DNA of 64,000 bases from Amphibalanus amphitrite (taxonomy: Eukaryota > Arthropoda > Thecostraca > Balanomorpha > Balanidae): the NCBI RefSeq assembly GCF_019059575.1, contig NW_024881568.1, positions 753,501 to 817,500 on the forward strand, read 5' to 3'. The notes beneath the pieces are model-generated. The model saw only the letters and a program-made list of their open reading frames with translations, searched no databases and was not told where the DNA came from. A program made the translations under genes and the position numbers. Shown one piece after another: positions 33,791 through 47,960 of this stretch. Numbering within the stretch: position 1 is the first letter of the stretch; each line of letters starts with the position of its first letter.

Positions 33791-36700
33791 TTGGCTGAGA
33801 CCGCCACTGGGGCGCGGGCTCTAGTTGATTCGCTTCTCGTCAGCACTATCACCGTTAGCGGTTTGAGCGCCACTTCAGCAACCGGAGGGAACGGCCTCGG
33901 TCCCGCCCTTTGACAGCACCCTCCCCCTGTCCACCACCCTTTGACAGCGTCTCCCTCCCCTGGTCCACCACACCGCTGTCTGTTGGTCCCTGTCCTGCAC
34001 CCGCAGACACCGTCCCGTCCTGTCCCGCCCCGTCCCGCCCCGATGATCTATGACCCGGGCCGTGTCCGGCCAGGTTGATTAAGCACACGGCTCGTTACGA
34101 CATTGAGCGTCTGCCGGTGACCTGCCCTAGTGAATGAAAGAATGGTGCAACTCATTGATAAATGACACGACTGGCACACGACACAGCCGGCCGGCTGCAT
34201 GATACTCGGGTCCATTGAGACCGGCTCATGCAGGGGTATGTGGGAGTTGGGGGACGGTGGGGATGCACCTGACCATTGCAGTTATCACCGCTCGAGGGGA
34301 AGAGGATGTTTAAACCACTCGGATGGGGACTGAATGGCTATTCTTTTTGCTATAAATCGCTTTTACTTTAGGTGGATAAGGGTAGGTTTAAAATACTTTT
34401 GTATTGCATAGCGTTTGCTCAGGTCTGTCAGAATTACATTTTATGTTGGCAAAGGGAACGAGCGAATAAACGAATTAAGAAGCACGTGAATGAATGAATG
34501 AATGAATGATCATTAGCAGCATGTAAGTACAAATTAAGTCACTCAAGAAACAAATTCAACTGAAGCTGTGATCTGGAAGGCAGTCCACGGCAACGAGGCG
34601 GGAGAGTCACCCCATCACCAGCCGGCTCATTGGTGAGTCCGGAGACCCACCCCATCACCAGCCGGGTCACTGGTGAGCCCGGAGACCCACCCTATCACCA
34701 GCCAGTCACGGCTGTCGGCCGGCAGAGCCGGCTGCGCTCCATTGCAGATGCCGCCGGCCGCGCCGGGTCGCAGCGGGCCCTCTCGGTCCCCGTCTCTCAC
34801 TCGCCCTCTGCGCCCGGTCCCAGTGATAAATTCCGTGCCGCGCCGGCTGGCACCTTGCACTGATTTATGAACTCCCAGCACCGATAAAAACCCGCTTCAT
34901 TAATACACGCGTCCCGGTGTATTTAAATTGTGATAAATCACAGGCTGCGCGCGTTGCCGGCACACGGGGACGGTGGGTGGCCGCGTCGTTTACGCCGCCG
35001 GGGCTATTGTGACGCACCGGAGACGAGGTGGCACTGTTGCGCGCGCCGCGGCGCTGCCGGAGTGGCGCGGCGGTGACAAAATATGGCGCCGTTAAATCAG
35101 CGCCGGCACTGGAGGTGGCGACAGAGGCGGCAGAAGGAGGGGAGGGGGGGGGCTGACGGGGTCGGCTGATCGGTGGTCAGGCGCGGCAATAGTTCGAAAC
35201 CCTAGGGCCATGACTATATGACCAGGTAAGACAGCATTTAATAGTTGGTCACTGATTGCCTTATTCACCCAGTGTTTTCACTGAAATGGGTGGCCAAAGC
35301 AATGGAAGTCTAAATAAACAATAAACATCCAGGTCAAAATGTGGAAAACATAGCATTACGGGGAAGAATGACACCGTGTAGGTTTCCGCTTTGTTGGAGT
35401 TAGTTGTAACGGGCACATGACTCTCCTTCACGGTTTGTGTTTCTAATGAAAGTTGAAAATACAGGTCGAGTTTTTACATATGAATATTTTTGAGTGAGAA
35501 AACATCAACATCGCCAAATTCAGCGTCTGTACGAAAAGGAGGAACCAGAGGGAAGCTCCACAACCCCCCGTGTGCCTAATAGGCGATGAATACCCAGCTG
35601 GCAGGCAGACTCTGGGGACCGTGATGCAATTATGGAAAATCCGCTTACACGGTGCGGGAGGCTCATCAGGCCGTATTTACAGGGCAGAAAGATAAACGCA
35701 TTGTCGGGGATCCGGGGGCCAGACCGAGATTATGGGAGTCGCTTACAAACAGTTGTGAAACTGTGTTTACATTCGGAGGCTGTTGGTGTTTTCATTGGAT
35801 AAACATTTACTTTGTCATAATGCATGCTAGAGATGGTGGTTAGAACTTAGAACTACCAGCAATGTGGGCGTTTTTGACTGATTGAAAGTCGTGAAATTTT
35901 GTGCAGTAGGTATTACAAAGGATCATGCGGAAAACATAAAATTTGGTGGCCAAAGGCCAAGACTTTTTGTGCAAACAGAAACAAGGTAACAGTCTTGGTT
36001 ATCCAATAATTGTATTCCCAATCTCTGCCCGTCGAAACATCCACATTATACAACATTCGAGATTGTTGCCATCCCTTCAGCCACTGGAGATCCGCCGATA
36101 CCCTTGCAGCCCCTTAGAAAACTCGACACCACCTCAGTCCCATCAGCACTGCCTTCCCGGCGCCTCCCTGAACCCTTCGACACTGGCCTTCCCCGGTGGA
36201 CTACGGCGCCTCTCGGCCACCCCTTCCCACGGCGCGTGGGAACAGCGCTCCGCGTGACAATCACAATTTTTTCACTGTCCGCAGTTAATACAAGATGGAT
36301 GGCGGCGGCCGGTTTATATGATTGTTGTGGACTTTGATAATAAGTGTACCGTCGTTTATCACTGCCGGGCTCAGCGGGAGGCCGCCGCCCGGCGCGCAGC
36401 CGGCACATGGAAGCTTTGTCGCGCCGCCCAGAGGTCTCGGCAGAGCCGCTCCGAGCGTCCGAGCGGCCGCAAAAACCACAATCGGATCGTGCACTGATTT
36501 ATCGAATGAACACGTCGAACCGTCTTATCAATGGTGGCTCACCGGGACGCGGGGAGGTCGGAGAGTCAGACGGCGAGCTGGAGACCTCGGTAGGGGTTCC
36601 GGATCGGACGACTGAGCAGGATCGAGATGGGTGTCGAGGAGTGATCGAGGGGATCGGATCGAGGTGGAGAGGTCGGGCCGAGGCCGGTTGAGATCGGGAG

Positions 36701-38970
36701 AACCGGCTGGCGGCGGAGGGGCTGCGGGTCGCTGCAGGTGGGGATCAGCGGCGGGTTTCCGGCTCTGATGAGAGGCAATGCGACGATGGACTGATCAGGG
36801 CTGTCAAAGGGATCACTGCGTCGTCCTTCTGCTTAGCTCACGAGTCGAGTGGAACAGATGGCACTGGAGGTACGGCCAGAAAAAAAGATATCGAAAAGTG
36901 GAAGCTCAGCCACTCGACATCGATTCCTCTCATCGTCATGAAGCAGTGATCATCGAACTTCAGTCTCTTATTATTAGTTTGGAGCGACAGAAAGCATATC
37001 TTTACCCAAGTCATTGGCAGACGTACTCCAGCATCCTCCATCATATTCGTCATCCTTCTCAGAGACGTTTATTTTTTGCGTCATTGTTTGCTTTGAACAT
37101 GCAATTTGCATTATTCTCTGCTAGATCTACTGCCATTGTCCTGTTTTGTCCCTTCCTCAACCTGGCCCCCGCGCGCGGCCACTGTCCTGCGTGGGTCAGC
37201 CCCACCCCAGCGCCCAGCCTAACCCCTGTCCCGTTTTGTCCGTCCCAAGTTCCGTCCTATCCCATGCGGTCACGTGCTCTGCGGTCCCTTTGTGCCGCCG
37301 CTCTCGCTCGGACAAAAGGCGCCGCCTTTCCCGACTATGATCGGGCCTGGTTCGCGCCCCTGTATCAGCTCATACGGCCACAGTGGCCGACCAGGGGCCA
37401 TTTGTAGTTCAGAGTCGGCGCACCTGCCTCTGGAGGCGGGCTCGACAGGGGCGGGATGGGACCCGGCAGAGCGAGACCAGCGACGGAGAGAGGGGACATT
37501 GAGGGGATAGCAGAGGGGACAGAGTCAGCTACTTCTCTGTGCTGACTGGAGCTTTGGAGCGACTGGATGGTGATCCTACAGTTTTCTACGCCCCCACATT
37601 TCTCAGCTCAGTCGTGCAAGCCTGGCAAAGTTTATCTCCGGCGACTCCGGCCCCAGTATGCAGCGAGATGCGAGAGACGCCGCCTGCTGACATCAATCAA
37701 TACCAGTTCTGCGCGCTGACGGCGGCGGCCGGAGGGGACGGGCGCCGGGCCCAGTCGAGGGGAGCCGTAGTTAACCCCAGTCACGTGCTGAGGCGGTCTT
37801 CGCTGATTGGCGAGGGCCGCTTCTGCTGATTTCGTTTCCGGATCGAGGAGGCTCGTCAGCAAAAATGGCACAGGTTCAGTTTGTCGCGGTCACATGTGAG
37901 AGTGAATCGAACAGCCGGGGCTGGACCAGACTAGACCAGTCGAGATAACGTATCAATGCATGTTATAAGTTCAGCCACTGGTGGGTAAACCACGATAACA
38001 CCTTCTCGCGTTTAATTGAGCCATGACTGAGACGTGACCCGTTCTTTATTGGGAGCGTATCTGATTGGAACTGTTGCAACATTGCCGGCGAAGGTTAACC
38101 TCAGCATGAGTTGTGGGCAGCTACATGTGGCATGTGCCATTGAGCAAGACGTCGCCCTGATTTTCAGATGAAAAGTCACCGTACCGTAACTATCGTCCAA
38201 ATTCCTTCATCTAATCGATCGGAATCCACGGCTGCCGCGGCTCCACCGGTGACAGAGGTGCCATATGTCGCGCCGAACCACCGTATCGGTGAGTTTCTCC
38301 AACATACCACACCGCGGCGCCGGCCACGGGTCGCCAGTCATTATTTACAGCGACACTGTGTCGCGCAGCTCTCGTTCCGCGGGCGGTGTTTTCTTCCTTT
38401 TCATCGGGCCTCAATGCGGTGCGGCTCACTATCAATAACGGGCGCGCGCGCTCGCCTATTTACGGTCTGGTGGTGTATGGGATTTAATGAACTCCGAATG
38501 GCCGCACTCGAGCCATGTGCGCGGGTCGACATCAGACGGCTGGTGGCCGGGGAGGGGTGCAGAGGGGGGGGGGGCGGCACGGGAGCTGGAGGTGCGGTCA
38601 GACGTGTGGACAGGACCGGTGTTAGTGGGGGGCAGAGGGCACTGTCCTGTCAGAGCCGGTCCGAAACGGCACATACACGGGGGTGGAGAGGACGGGCTTG
38701 CGAAAAACGGAGTAAACGGGTGTGGATGGTACGGGATAAACGGGGATGAAGAACAGGCCGATCAGACACGGAACCAAAGGGGGTCGGGCTCGGGCCGGTC
38801 TGAAAGGGGACAATCGGGGGCGGAAAGTACGAGGTGAACGGGGGTAGAAAACACGAGTCGGTCAGAAACGGGACAAAAAGGGTGTAGGGGGACCGGCCGG
38901 TCAGAGTCATCGAGCTCAATTTTCGTGGACATTCCTAAAAAGCTAGATTATACTTATCCGTAACATTGCC
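33791..38970. other. Long intergenic region, CpG-rich in parts
   Basis: No gene could be supported. CpG-dense blocks lie near 34710-35160, 36120-36760, 37140-37480 and 37660-37850. Small repeats include a (GAAT)n run near 34488-34508, a 42-bp tandem (about 2.6 units, CACCCCATCACCAGCCGG) at 34605-34715, and degenerate ACGGGG-rich repeats at 38560-38900. The longest frames (for example 36778-37407 plus, 38168-38749 plus) have no domain and no coding-like composition. Confidence 0.4.
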
Positions 38971-39329
38971 GGTCCCGTAGCTCAGTCGGTAGAGTGTTGG
39001 ACTCCGCGTGGTGAGAGCACGCGTTCCCGGTTGTAACAGTCCGGGTTCGAAGCGTGACGGGCGCTTGACGTTTATGGGTCTCCTGACAGGTATGGTTGCG
39101 GTTGGTGGCAGCCCGAAGCCAGGCGAAGTCAGTGAGGGGACCGGCCGTGCGCGGCTACGTGCGCACGCCGCACGCTAAACTTTGGACTCCAAATTCTGCC
39201 ATAGAACCGGAATTGCGCGATCGGAGGGTAGAGCGCAGGGTCAACGCAACAAGCTTTGCTTAGCGGGGACTCTGTCCTAGTGAATCCTTCCATTCAAAAG
39301 GTTCAGAATAAATATATGCAAAAAAAAAA
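38971..39329 (+). mobile_element. tRNA-derived SINE
   Basis: The head resembles a tRNA gene: A-box region TAGCTCAGTCGGTAGAGTG and B-box GGGTTCGAAG, with GGTCCCG near the start and CGGGC near the end of the tRNA part. A body of unrelated sequence follows, with an A-rich tail (TATATGCAAAAAAAAAAC) at 39313-39330. The internal polymerase III promoter plus an A tail is the usual SINE plan. The anticodon region is swollen by an insert, so it is not a working tRNA. I do not recognise the family. Confidence 0.7.
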
Positions 39330-41170
<1,841 letters not shown>

Positions 41171-43097
41171 GGCGTCGCCATGTGTCGGACCGATCTGGGC
41201 GCTGCTGCTCTGCGCCGGCCAGTCGCTCGTGCAGCGTGCACGTGCAAATAGCGCTGGGTCACGGCGCAGGCCATCAGTCCGCCGGCCCCTGAGAGATGGA
41301 GTGTATTTAGTCGGACGGCCCGACAATGCCTGCCGGCTCTGTCGAAATGCCTCTCCGGAGGTGTCGGAACTGACCGGGGGGACGATGGGAGCGATGGGGT
41401 GGGGAGAAGGCGAGAGGGAAGGGTGGGAGTGAGAGTGGGTGGGACTAGGGCTCAGCTATGGGTAAATACGCTCGTGCAAATGAAAATATACGCCCAAGAG
41501 AAGAATGCCGAGGGCTCCGAAGTGAGAACTCTGGTCACGACATGTGATCAAATAGCCATAAAGTCGTCACTGTGTGGCTGGGTGAGGAGACACAGTGGTA
41601 TGCAAGCACGCATAATTTGATAAATCTGCCTTGGGTAAAAAATTTGACGGTAGATATTGTGTGAAACGCTTAGATGTCCTGTATAGTCAGGCATTTATTT
41701 ATTATGAAATCGGCAAAAGATAAGGCGAGTGGCGAGCGTGATTGATTCATCCTGCAGCTGTTTTCCCCGTGTAACATCTTACAATCTACATTATGTATAT
41801 TCAGATCGAAATATGACGTGCTTACCACGCCACCTTCAGCACCACCCCCGTTACACATGAGCGCCAACACGGCCCGGCCCCTAAATAACCCTGCTGGCGG
41901 CTGTAAATTCCCCTGACATGGGCGCCGATGCTAATCGCCTCACAGTCCATTCGCCGCATGTCGCTGGCGCGCTGACCTGAGCCCTGATCGGCGGCCGGCT
42001 AGTACTCTTGCCCGCGCTCACATACGTGCACGTTACCCCGGCAACGGGCTATTGACCAATGAGAAGCGAGAAAAGTGTTACGTCACTGCGATTTTTCATA
42101 TACCTGTGCCCCCCGGACGTGACGTAGTGTGCTCGCGCGCGTGCAGGGTCTGTGCGATCGAAAAAGAGCGCTAGCAGCGCGCCACTCGACGCCGCAATTG
42201 TCAAAAGCGGCGTGTTAGTAAGCTTTATTATGAATGATGTGTGTAAAAGTGAGTTTTTATGTTAATAATTTGGAGGAATTGGTTGGAATAAATTAAGTTA
42301 TTTTTATTTCTGTTGATTGGAGTTTTTATTCAAAAGATTTCGGTCTATACCATTTATATTTACTGAAAATACCTTCGCTTGAATAAATTGCAGATATTTG
42401 GCAACTGAAGTGCTAGGTAAGCCTAAATGATATGTAAAAAGGTAAGAGACACCCTGATTATCATATGAGAAACGAAAATATATGAATTTTCCTTATAAGA
42501 CTCGCTCAATATGCTACTCCGCGGTTTATGCCCCGAGGGTGTCCGAGGGTTCCCGTTAGTTTGTCGTTGGCGCTCGGCTCGCGCGCGAGCCGACGTCACC
42601 GCCTGTGACGTCGGCTCGCGAAATACGTCATACCCTGCACACAAAATAGCCGGCTGCCGAACAGCGCTCTGAATGGGAGCGCGGTGGCAACACGGGCCCA
42701 CGCGGCGCGCCGGTCTCAGCCGCTGGCCGGCCCGCTCCGTTCTCCAGTGCAGCCCCCGTGTGACAAATGGAGCGATGGACGGCGGGGGGCGGCGGCATGA
42801 GAGGTCGGTCGAACACGGGCGGTGGCCGCAGCTTTGTGACACGCTCCTGCGGCATGTCCGACGTACCCGGCGGGAAGGTGGTGGAGCGGCGCGGCGGAGC
42901 GGTGAGATATCGGACGGTATGCCGGGCTGAGTGCTCACTCATGATCAGAGAGCGGTCCTGATGTGGCGACTTGTGAGGTGGAGAGAACCGGCTGGAAGGG
43001 TTTGGTAAATAAATCGGCTGTAGGTCAGCAAGAGAATTTGCCACCCCCGGCTAGTTAACCACGAAAAAATAGCCAATTCTAACTACGTATAGTTTTA
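41171..43097. other. Intergenic DNA, CpG-rich in parts
   Basis: No gene was supported. CpG-dense stretches lie at 41180-41400, 41850-42200 and 42520-42960. The region between 42560 and 42630 holds the inverted pair GCTCGCGCGCGAGC and the palindrome-like GACGTCACCGCCTGTGACGTC. Confidence 0.4.
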
Positions 43098-43099
43098 TA

Positions 43100-44090
43100 C
43101 CGGGTGGCCCAGAAAAAACGTTCCGAACTTTGGAGGCCTATATATCAAGTTTGAATACAAATAACGAGCCAAAATTTTCATCAAGTTTGCGTCATTTCCT
43201 TGCGCATTGGTATGCCAAATTATAACACTATACCATCATTTTCAAGCTGGCAATCTTGAGTTGAATTAAGCAAGACGTTTTTGCTTTTTTGCCGATGTCA
43301 AACGATAGTGATGATTGGGTTAGACGTCCCATGTTATAAAAAAAAAATAGAGCACGTGAATGAAACCAACACGTATGTTCTTATTTTAAATATTTTTGTC
43401 TCACTTATGTGCCAAATATTCCAATACTGAGCCAAATTGGTGCTCATGGATGCCATTCGTTTCAACACCAAATCATGTTTCGAGCAGGAGTGGCACGGTG
43501 CATGGACTACTGCTGATTACCCTACTTTCAGTAGATCAAACAGTAAATCGACCGGAGAAGGAAAACAAACTAAAGCAGACTGGTTCCTGTGCCAGAAGAC
43601 CACAGAATAGGTAGCTTATGAAAAACGACATTGCCAGCAGATGACAAAAAAACTGGTTGAAAAGCTACCTTTTCCAGGAATGTCAGCCAGGAAAGCATTT
43701 GAGCCACAAGATGGTTAAAAAACTGGAAACTGCTTCCGATGCCGCTGGCACAGAGCCATCATGGTTGCCTGGGGGAATGTGTCATCCTGAGACCCGAACC
43801 ATCAATGAGACTAGCTGCAGAAGTCATGGCTCTAGGCCGTGGTGCCGCGGGGTGAAAGTGACCCGTTCACTCACATTTTTTTTGGTAAACATCGGAGCAA
43901 AAAAGTAATTTTTACATGGCATGCTTGAAACACAAACCGTTTAAAAAGTAATTTACCGAACACCATGAAAATCACACCATTTACTGAAAATGTGTGCCGC
44001 ATTGAATATTCGAAGTTTCAATGTTGTATCTTTATCACTTTCTGAGAAATATTGATTTAAAGTTGGGAACGTTTTTTCTGGGCCACCCGG
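43100..44090. mobile_element. Tc1/mariner-like element with TA duplication
   Basis: Terminal inverted repeats of about 30 bp begin CCGGGTGGCCCAGAAAAAAC at both ends, with one difference deeper in. TA flanks both sides (43098-43099 and 44091-44092). This end type (CCGGGTGGCCCA...) is common in IS630/Tc1/mariner relatives of arthropods. The 991-bp body is about the length of a transposase gene, but its frames are short and broken, so it is a decayed or non-autonomous copy. Confidence 0.8.
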
Positions 44091-45421
44091 TATATTATGT
44101 TGGTTCCTTTATCTTCTTTCAATAAATGAATGGTCAATTTATTATGATTGTATACCTACCTACCATGAAATCCATTGAAAGTCCCCATCCCTCGGCCACG
44201 TACGCCTTCTGACAGCCCTGGGACCTCCTAACGCGCGCCCTGCCTCAGATGACCACCGGTGTCCGGTCCCACCTCTGCGGTCACGCGGCCGCCTTTGATT
44301 GGCTGACGGCCCGTGTCTCGGCCGCTAATCACCGGTTCGCGGCCGCGCCTGATTGGTCGAGAACAAAGCCGGCTCGTTGGCCGCTGCCGGAAACGGGCGG
44401 CGAGGAGCGGCGTACCGCGGCGGAGCCGGGGCGGCGGCACAGGTGGAGGGGAGGGGAGGGAGGTCCGGGGGATGAGAGGGGAGGTATAAGATAAAAGGTA
44501 GACGCGTTAAAAGTTGTATAAGAGCACTAAGTAACAAAAGCAATTAAATATATGAGAATGCCATACCTACCAACTTTACAGCCTAAGAGAAAGCCAGCAC
44601 AGCAGTAGAAATTGAAGCTTCTTGACTTCCTAGGTACCTAAACTTCGTTCAATAGATATTTAACAGGCAGGTACTTATTCGTTATTTTCATATCATCATA
44701 TGCTTAAAACAGCATTCCAAATGAAATTCCGCGATAAAGAATACACAAAGTGCAAGCTGACACTAATTTTTGTCTGGCACAAGCCGCAGAGCCGCCGGAC
44801 CGAGTGGTCACAGTCACACCAATCTCCCGAAACAAACAAAAGAGCGCCGACAGCCATCGTACAAGGCGTGTTTCCGCGCCGCTTCTGCCGCAGTGCGCCG
44901 TGTCCGCCGCGCCGGTCGATGACGATCCAGTTACAAACAATTAAACCCAATTACAATTAGCGGCGCATTGGCACCGCGGCGGGGCGCCGGGGGCGTCCGC
45001 AGACGGGGGGGGGGGGGGGCAGCGGGGACTCGGGAGGGGCTCTGGTTGGTGGAAGGGGTGATCAATCAGAGGACTAACTAGCCGCCGATAGGGGACTAAC
45101 TAGCCGCCGACGGGGGACTAACTAGCCGCCGACAGGGGACAGTCACAGGATGAGCGGCGAGGAACAGGACAGGATGTCACCAGCGGGGCTGCCTGGCCCC
45201 ATAGACAGTTCCTTGGCATGTCCTTACATGTCCTTCCACTGTAGGATAGTGCTGACACGTGAGCCCACAGCATAATACGAGTGGCACGTCAAATATGTTA
45301 TTATTGTTCTCTTTAAATCTCTACATATCTCGAGACACTCAGTTCTGTGCAGCTCAAGTGTAGCTGTGTGCAGATCTTACATTTACTCAGTGGGATACTG
45401 TAGTCCGTAATACGCAATTTA
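44091..45421. other. Intergenic DNA with a short tandem repeat
   Basis: GC-rich at 44220-44480 and 44960-45160. Three units of about 22 bp (GACTAACTAGCCGCCGA plus a G run) lie at 45069-45140. No gene was supported. Confidence 0.4.
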
Positions 45422-46079
45422 TTATCCCTCGCACGACCAGGCCATTTCTCATAACACGAACGACCAGGGGGGGGGGGTTGTTACGACCCCCCCCTGGCGT
45501 TTCGAAACGGAAGGTCGTAGAGCTTAGCGGAAAAAACCAACGGATTGCTCTCAACGAGATCTCGCGATTGGTGGTATATTTTTTGGTCCTAGGTCAACAT
45601 TTGACCTACTTATGACCGGTCAAAGGTCAAATTTTCCGAAAAAAATCCAACTTTTTCAACTTTCCGCGGCGATTGCGGCAAAACGGTGGGAGATATCGAC
45701 TGGAAACCTTCACTATCGTGTTCCTTGATCAATTCTCTATCGTTTGGTATGTATTTCGTTTCCCTAGCTCTAAAAATGGCGCGTTGGGAGCAGTGGCGGC
45801 GGAAGGTAATTTTGGATGGGGGTGCAAAGTTTTCTCAAGGGGCCCTCTGGAAGTTTTGGGCCCCCTTCATTTTTTTTTTTTTGAGTGATTATTATTGATT
45901 TATGAAAAACGAAGATTTCAGAAAACTACCCCCTTACACACAGATTCTGTAAAAGGTTTGAAATTGCAGTGTACCTACCTATCTCAAATAATGAAAGCAT
46001 AAAGAATCAAATGCAGCTAGTGTTTTATCGGCTAATCTTTTAGTCTAGCCACCACCCGCAGCGTCTCAAACCACTTTTC

Positions 46080-46392
46080 TAGATCCGCAGTGGCAGTGGA
46101 CCATTGAGGGCCCTACGAGACCGTTCCAAGAAGACCGTGTTTAGAAGCCCCTTGGAAACCGACCACATAGAGACTCCTCCAGAGACCTACATGACTCCCC
46201 AGACTGAATGAGCCCTCCGATCAGGGTCGGTCCCTTGAAAGTTGCTGAAAGGTTTCAGAAGGCAGTATAGGCTCGAAAGTCTTTTGAGGGCTCTCAGAAA
46301 CCGGCATCTGACCCCAAAAAGCCTGTATGGAAGCCCTCCAAAGCCGGGATGGAGGCCACAGGCCCTTGTGGACGAGTGCCGATGCTGTCAAA

Positions 46393-46455
<63 letters not shown>

Positions 46456-47960
46456 ATACAGGAGCCGATGTTTAGCCTAAAGAGCCGGTATGGAGTACTG
46501 AATAGAGGAAAGAGGTCTCAGTGGGGCCTTCAGGGGCAAGCGTTTGAGCCCCAAAGGTATGTGTGGGGTCTTAGAGGCAGGTAGACCCCTGGGATATGCA
46601 CGGGGTCCCAGGAGCTCGCGTGTGAGCCCAAATATTCGGCTGGCGGTTACTAGAACCAGCATGGGGATTCTTAGAAGCCGCTTAGACCCACATTTCATGG
46701 TTCATGAGTCCCAAGAGTCGATGTAGGGGCCATAAAAGCCAGTGTAGGGCCTATGGCCCCATAAGTTCCGACATTTGAGACTCTCAGAGGCCGGCGACGG
46801 GGCACCAAGAGCAGATAACGTGTGCCTCAACAAGTCGACATGGGGCCTGAGAATCAGTGCATGGAACTCCAGGAGCCTGCGTGAGCTCTCGAAATCTTCG
46901 TATTTCGTAAGGTCCACAAAGGTCGTTGGGTCCTCTGAATCTGAACTCTGCGGGGCCCTCAAAGGCCAGCATGTGTCTTAGCAGACCCTCAGAGGTCAGC
47001 ATAGTTAAGTTGAGAACCTCCGAGGCCGTCGTAGGGTTCTTCAGAGGCCAGCGTTGGCCCTTGAAGCCTTCGTTAGGCCCTAGAAGCCGTCAAGAGGGCC
47101 CTCAGAGGTCAGCATGGCCCCTGGAGCCTGCCTGCGTCGAGGCCCTCAGAGGCCGTCGTGGGGCCCTCAGACGCCAGCGTGGGCCTTTGGAGCTTGCGTT
47201 GGGTCTTAGAGACCATCGTGAGGGTCCAGAGAGGTCGTCGTCAGGGCCCTCAGCCCCTCAGGGACCGTCCTGGAGTCCTCAGAAGTTGTTGGGAGGGCCC
47301 TTAGAAGCCTTTGAGAGGATCATCAGAGGTCGTCATGAGGGTCCTTGGCCATAGTGAGGGTCCTCATGGGCCCTTAGATATCTTTGTAGGGCTCTCAGAG
47401 GCCTTGGTAAGACCGCTAGAGGCCATCGTTAGAGCCCTCAGATGCCAGCATAGCCCCTGCAGCCTGGTTGTGTTGGGGCCCTCAGAGGCCATCGCTGGGC
47501 TGTCTGAAGCCAAATGGGCCCTCAGACTTGAGTTGAGTCTAGGGCCGTCACGAGGGCCTTCAGAGACCGTCGTAGAGGCCCTCAGAGGCCAGCGGGCCCC
47601 TTGAGTCCTGTGGGACCCTCAGCGGTCATCATGAGGGCCCTTGGTGGTCGTTATAGGGCCCCAGGGGACAGAGGTCGTGAGAGCCCTCAGAGATCATCGT
47701 AAGGGCCCTCAGAGGCCGTCATAGGGACCCTCAGAGGCCAGCGTGGTTCCTGGAGTCTCCTTGGGGCCCTGGAGTCTCTGTGGCACCCTCAGCGGTCGTC
47801 ATGTGGGCCCTTAGTGGCCGTTGTAGGGCCCCAGGGGACAGAGGTCGTCGTGGGAGCCCTCAGAGATAGTCATAAAAGGGCCCTCTGAGGCCGTCGTGGG
47901 GGCCCTCAGATGCCGCATGGAGCACCAAACGCGGCTCGGGACACTTCTGGCCGGTGTGGG
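46080..47960. repeat. Degenerate 22-bp minisatellite inside the hAT element
   Basis: Units resemble GGCCCTCAGAGGCCGTCGTG with strong drift. They are clearest between 47080 and 47900 and poorer toward 46100. Open frames rich in proline, arginine and serine arise from the repeat and are not taken as genes. Confidence 0.8.
46390..46459. repeat. (AAAT)n microsatellite
   Basis: This is about 17 units of AAAT (AATAAATAAATA) within the minisatellite of the hAT element. Confidence 0.97.

Noticed and set aside
36778-37407. 209-codon plus-strand frame
   Set aside because: No domain, mixed composition, no splice or promoter context; it is likely chance in GC-rich DNA.
38168-38749. 193-codon plus-strand frame
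   Set aside because: It runs into G-rich degenerate repeats and shows no known motif.
42423-43044. Minus-strand frames of 138-171 codons rich in Pro, Arg and Ser
   Set aside because: Overlapping frames in CpG-rich DNA without known domains or splice-bounded structure.
46080-47960. Several plus-strand frames of 100-140 codons
   Set aside because: They arise from the 22-bp minisatellite of the hAT element; the frames shift with unit drift.
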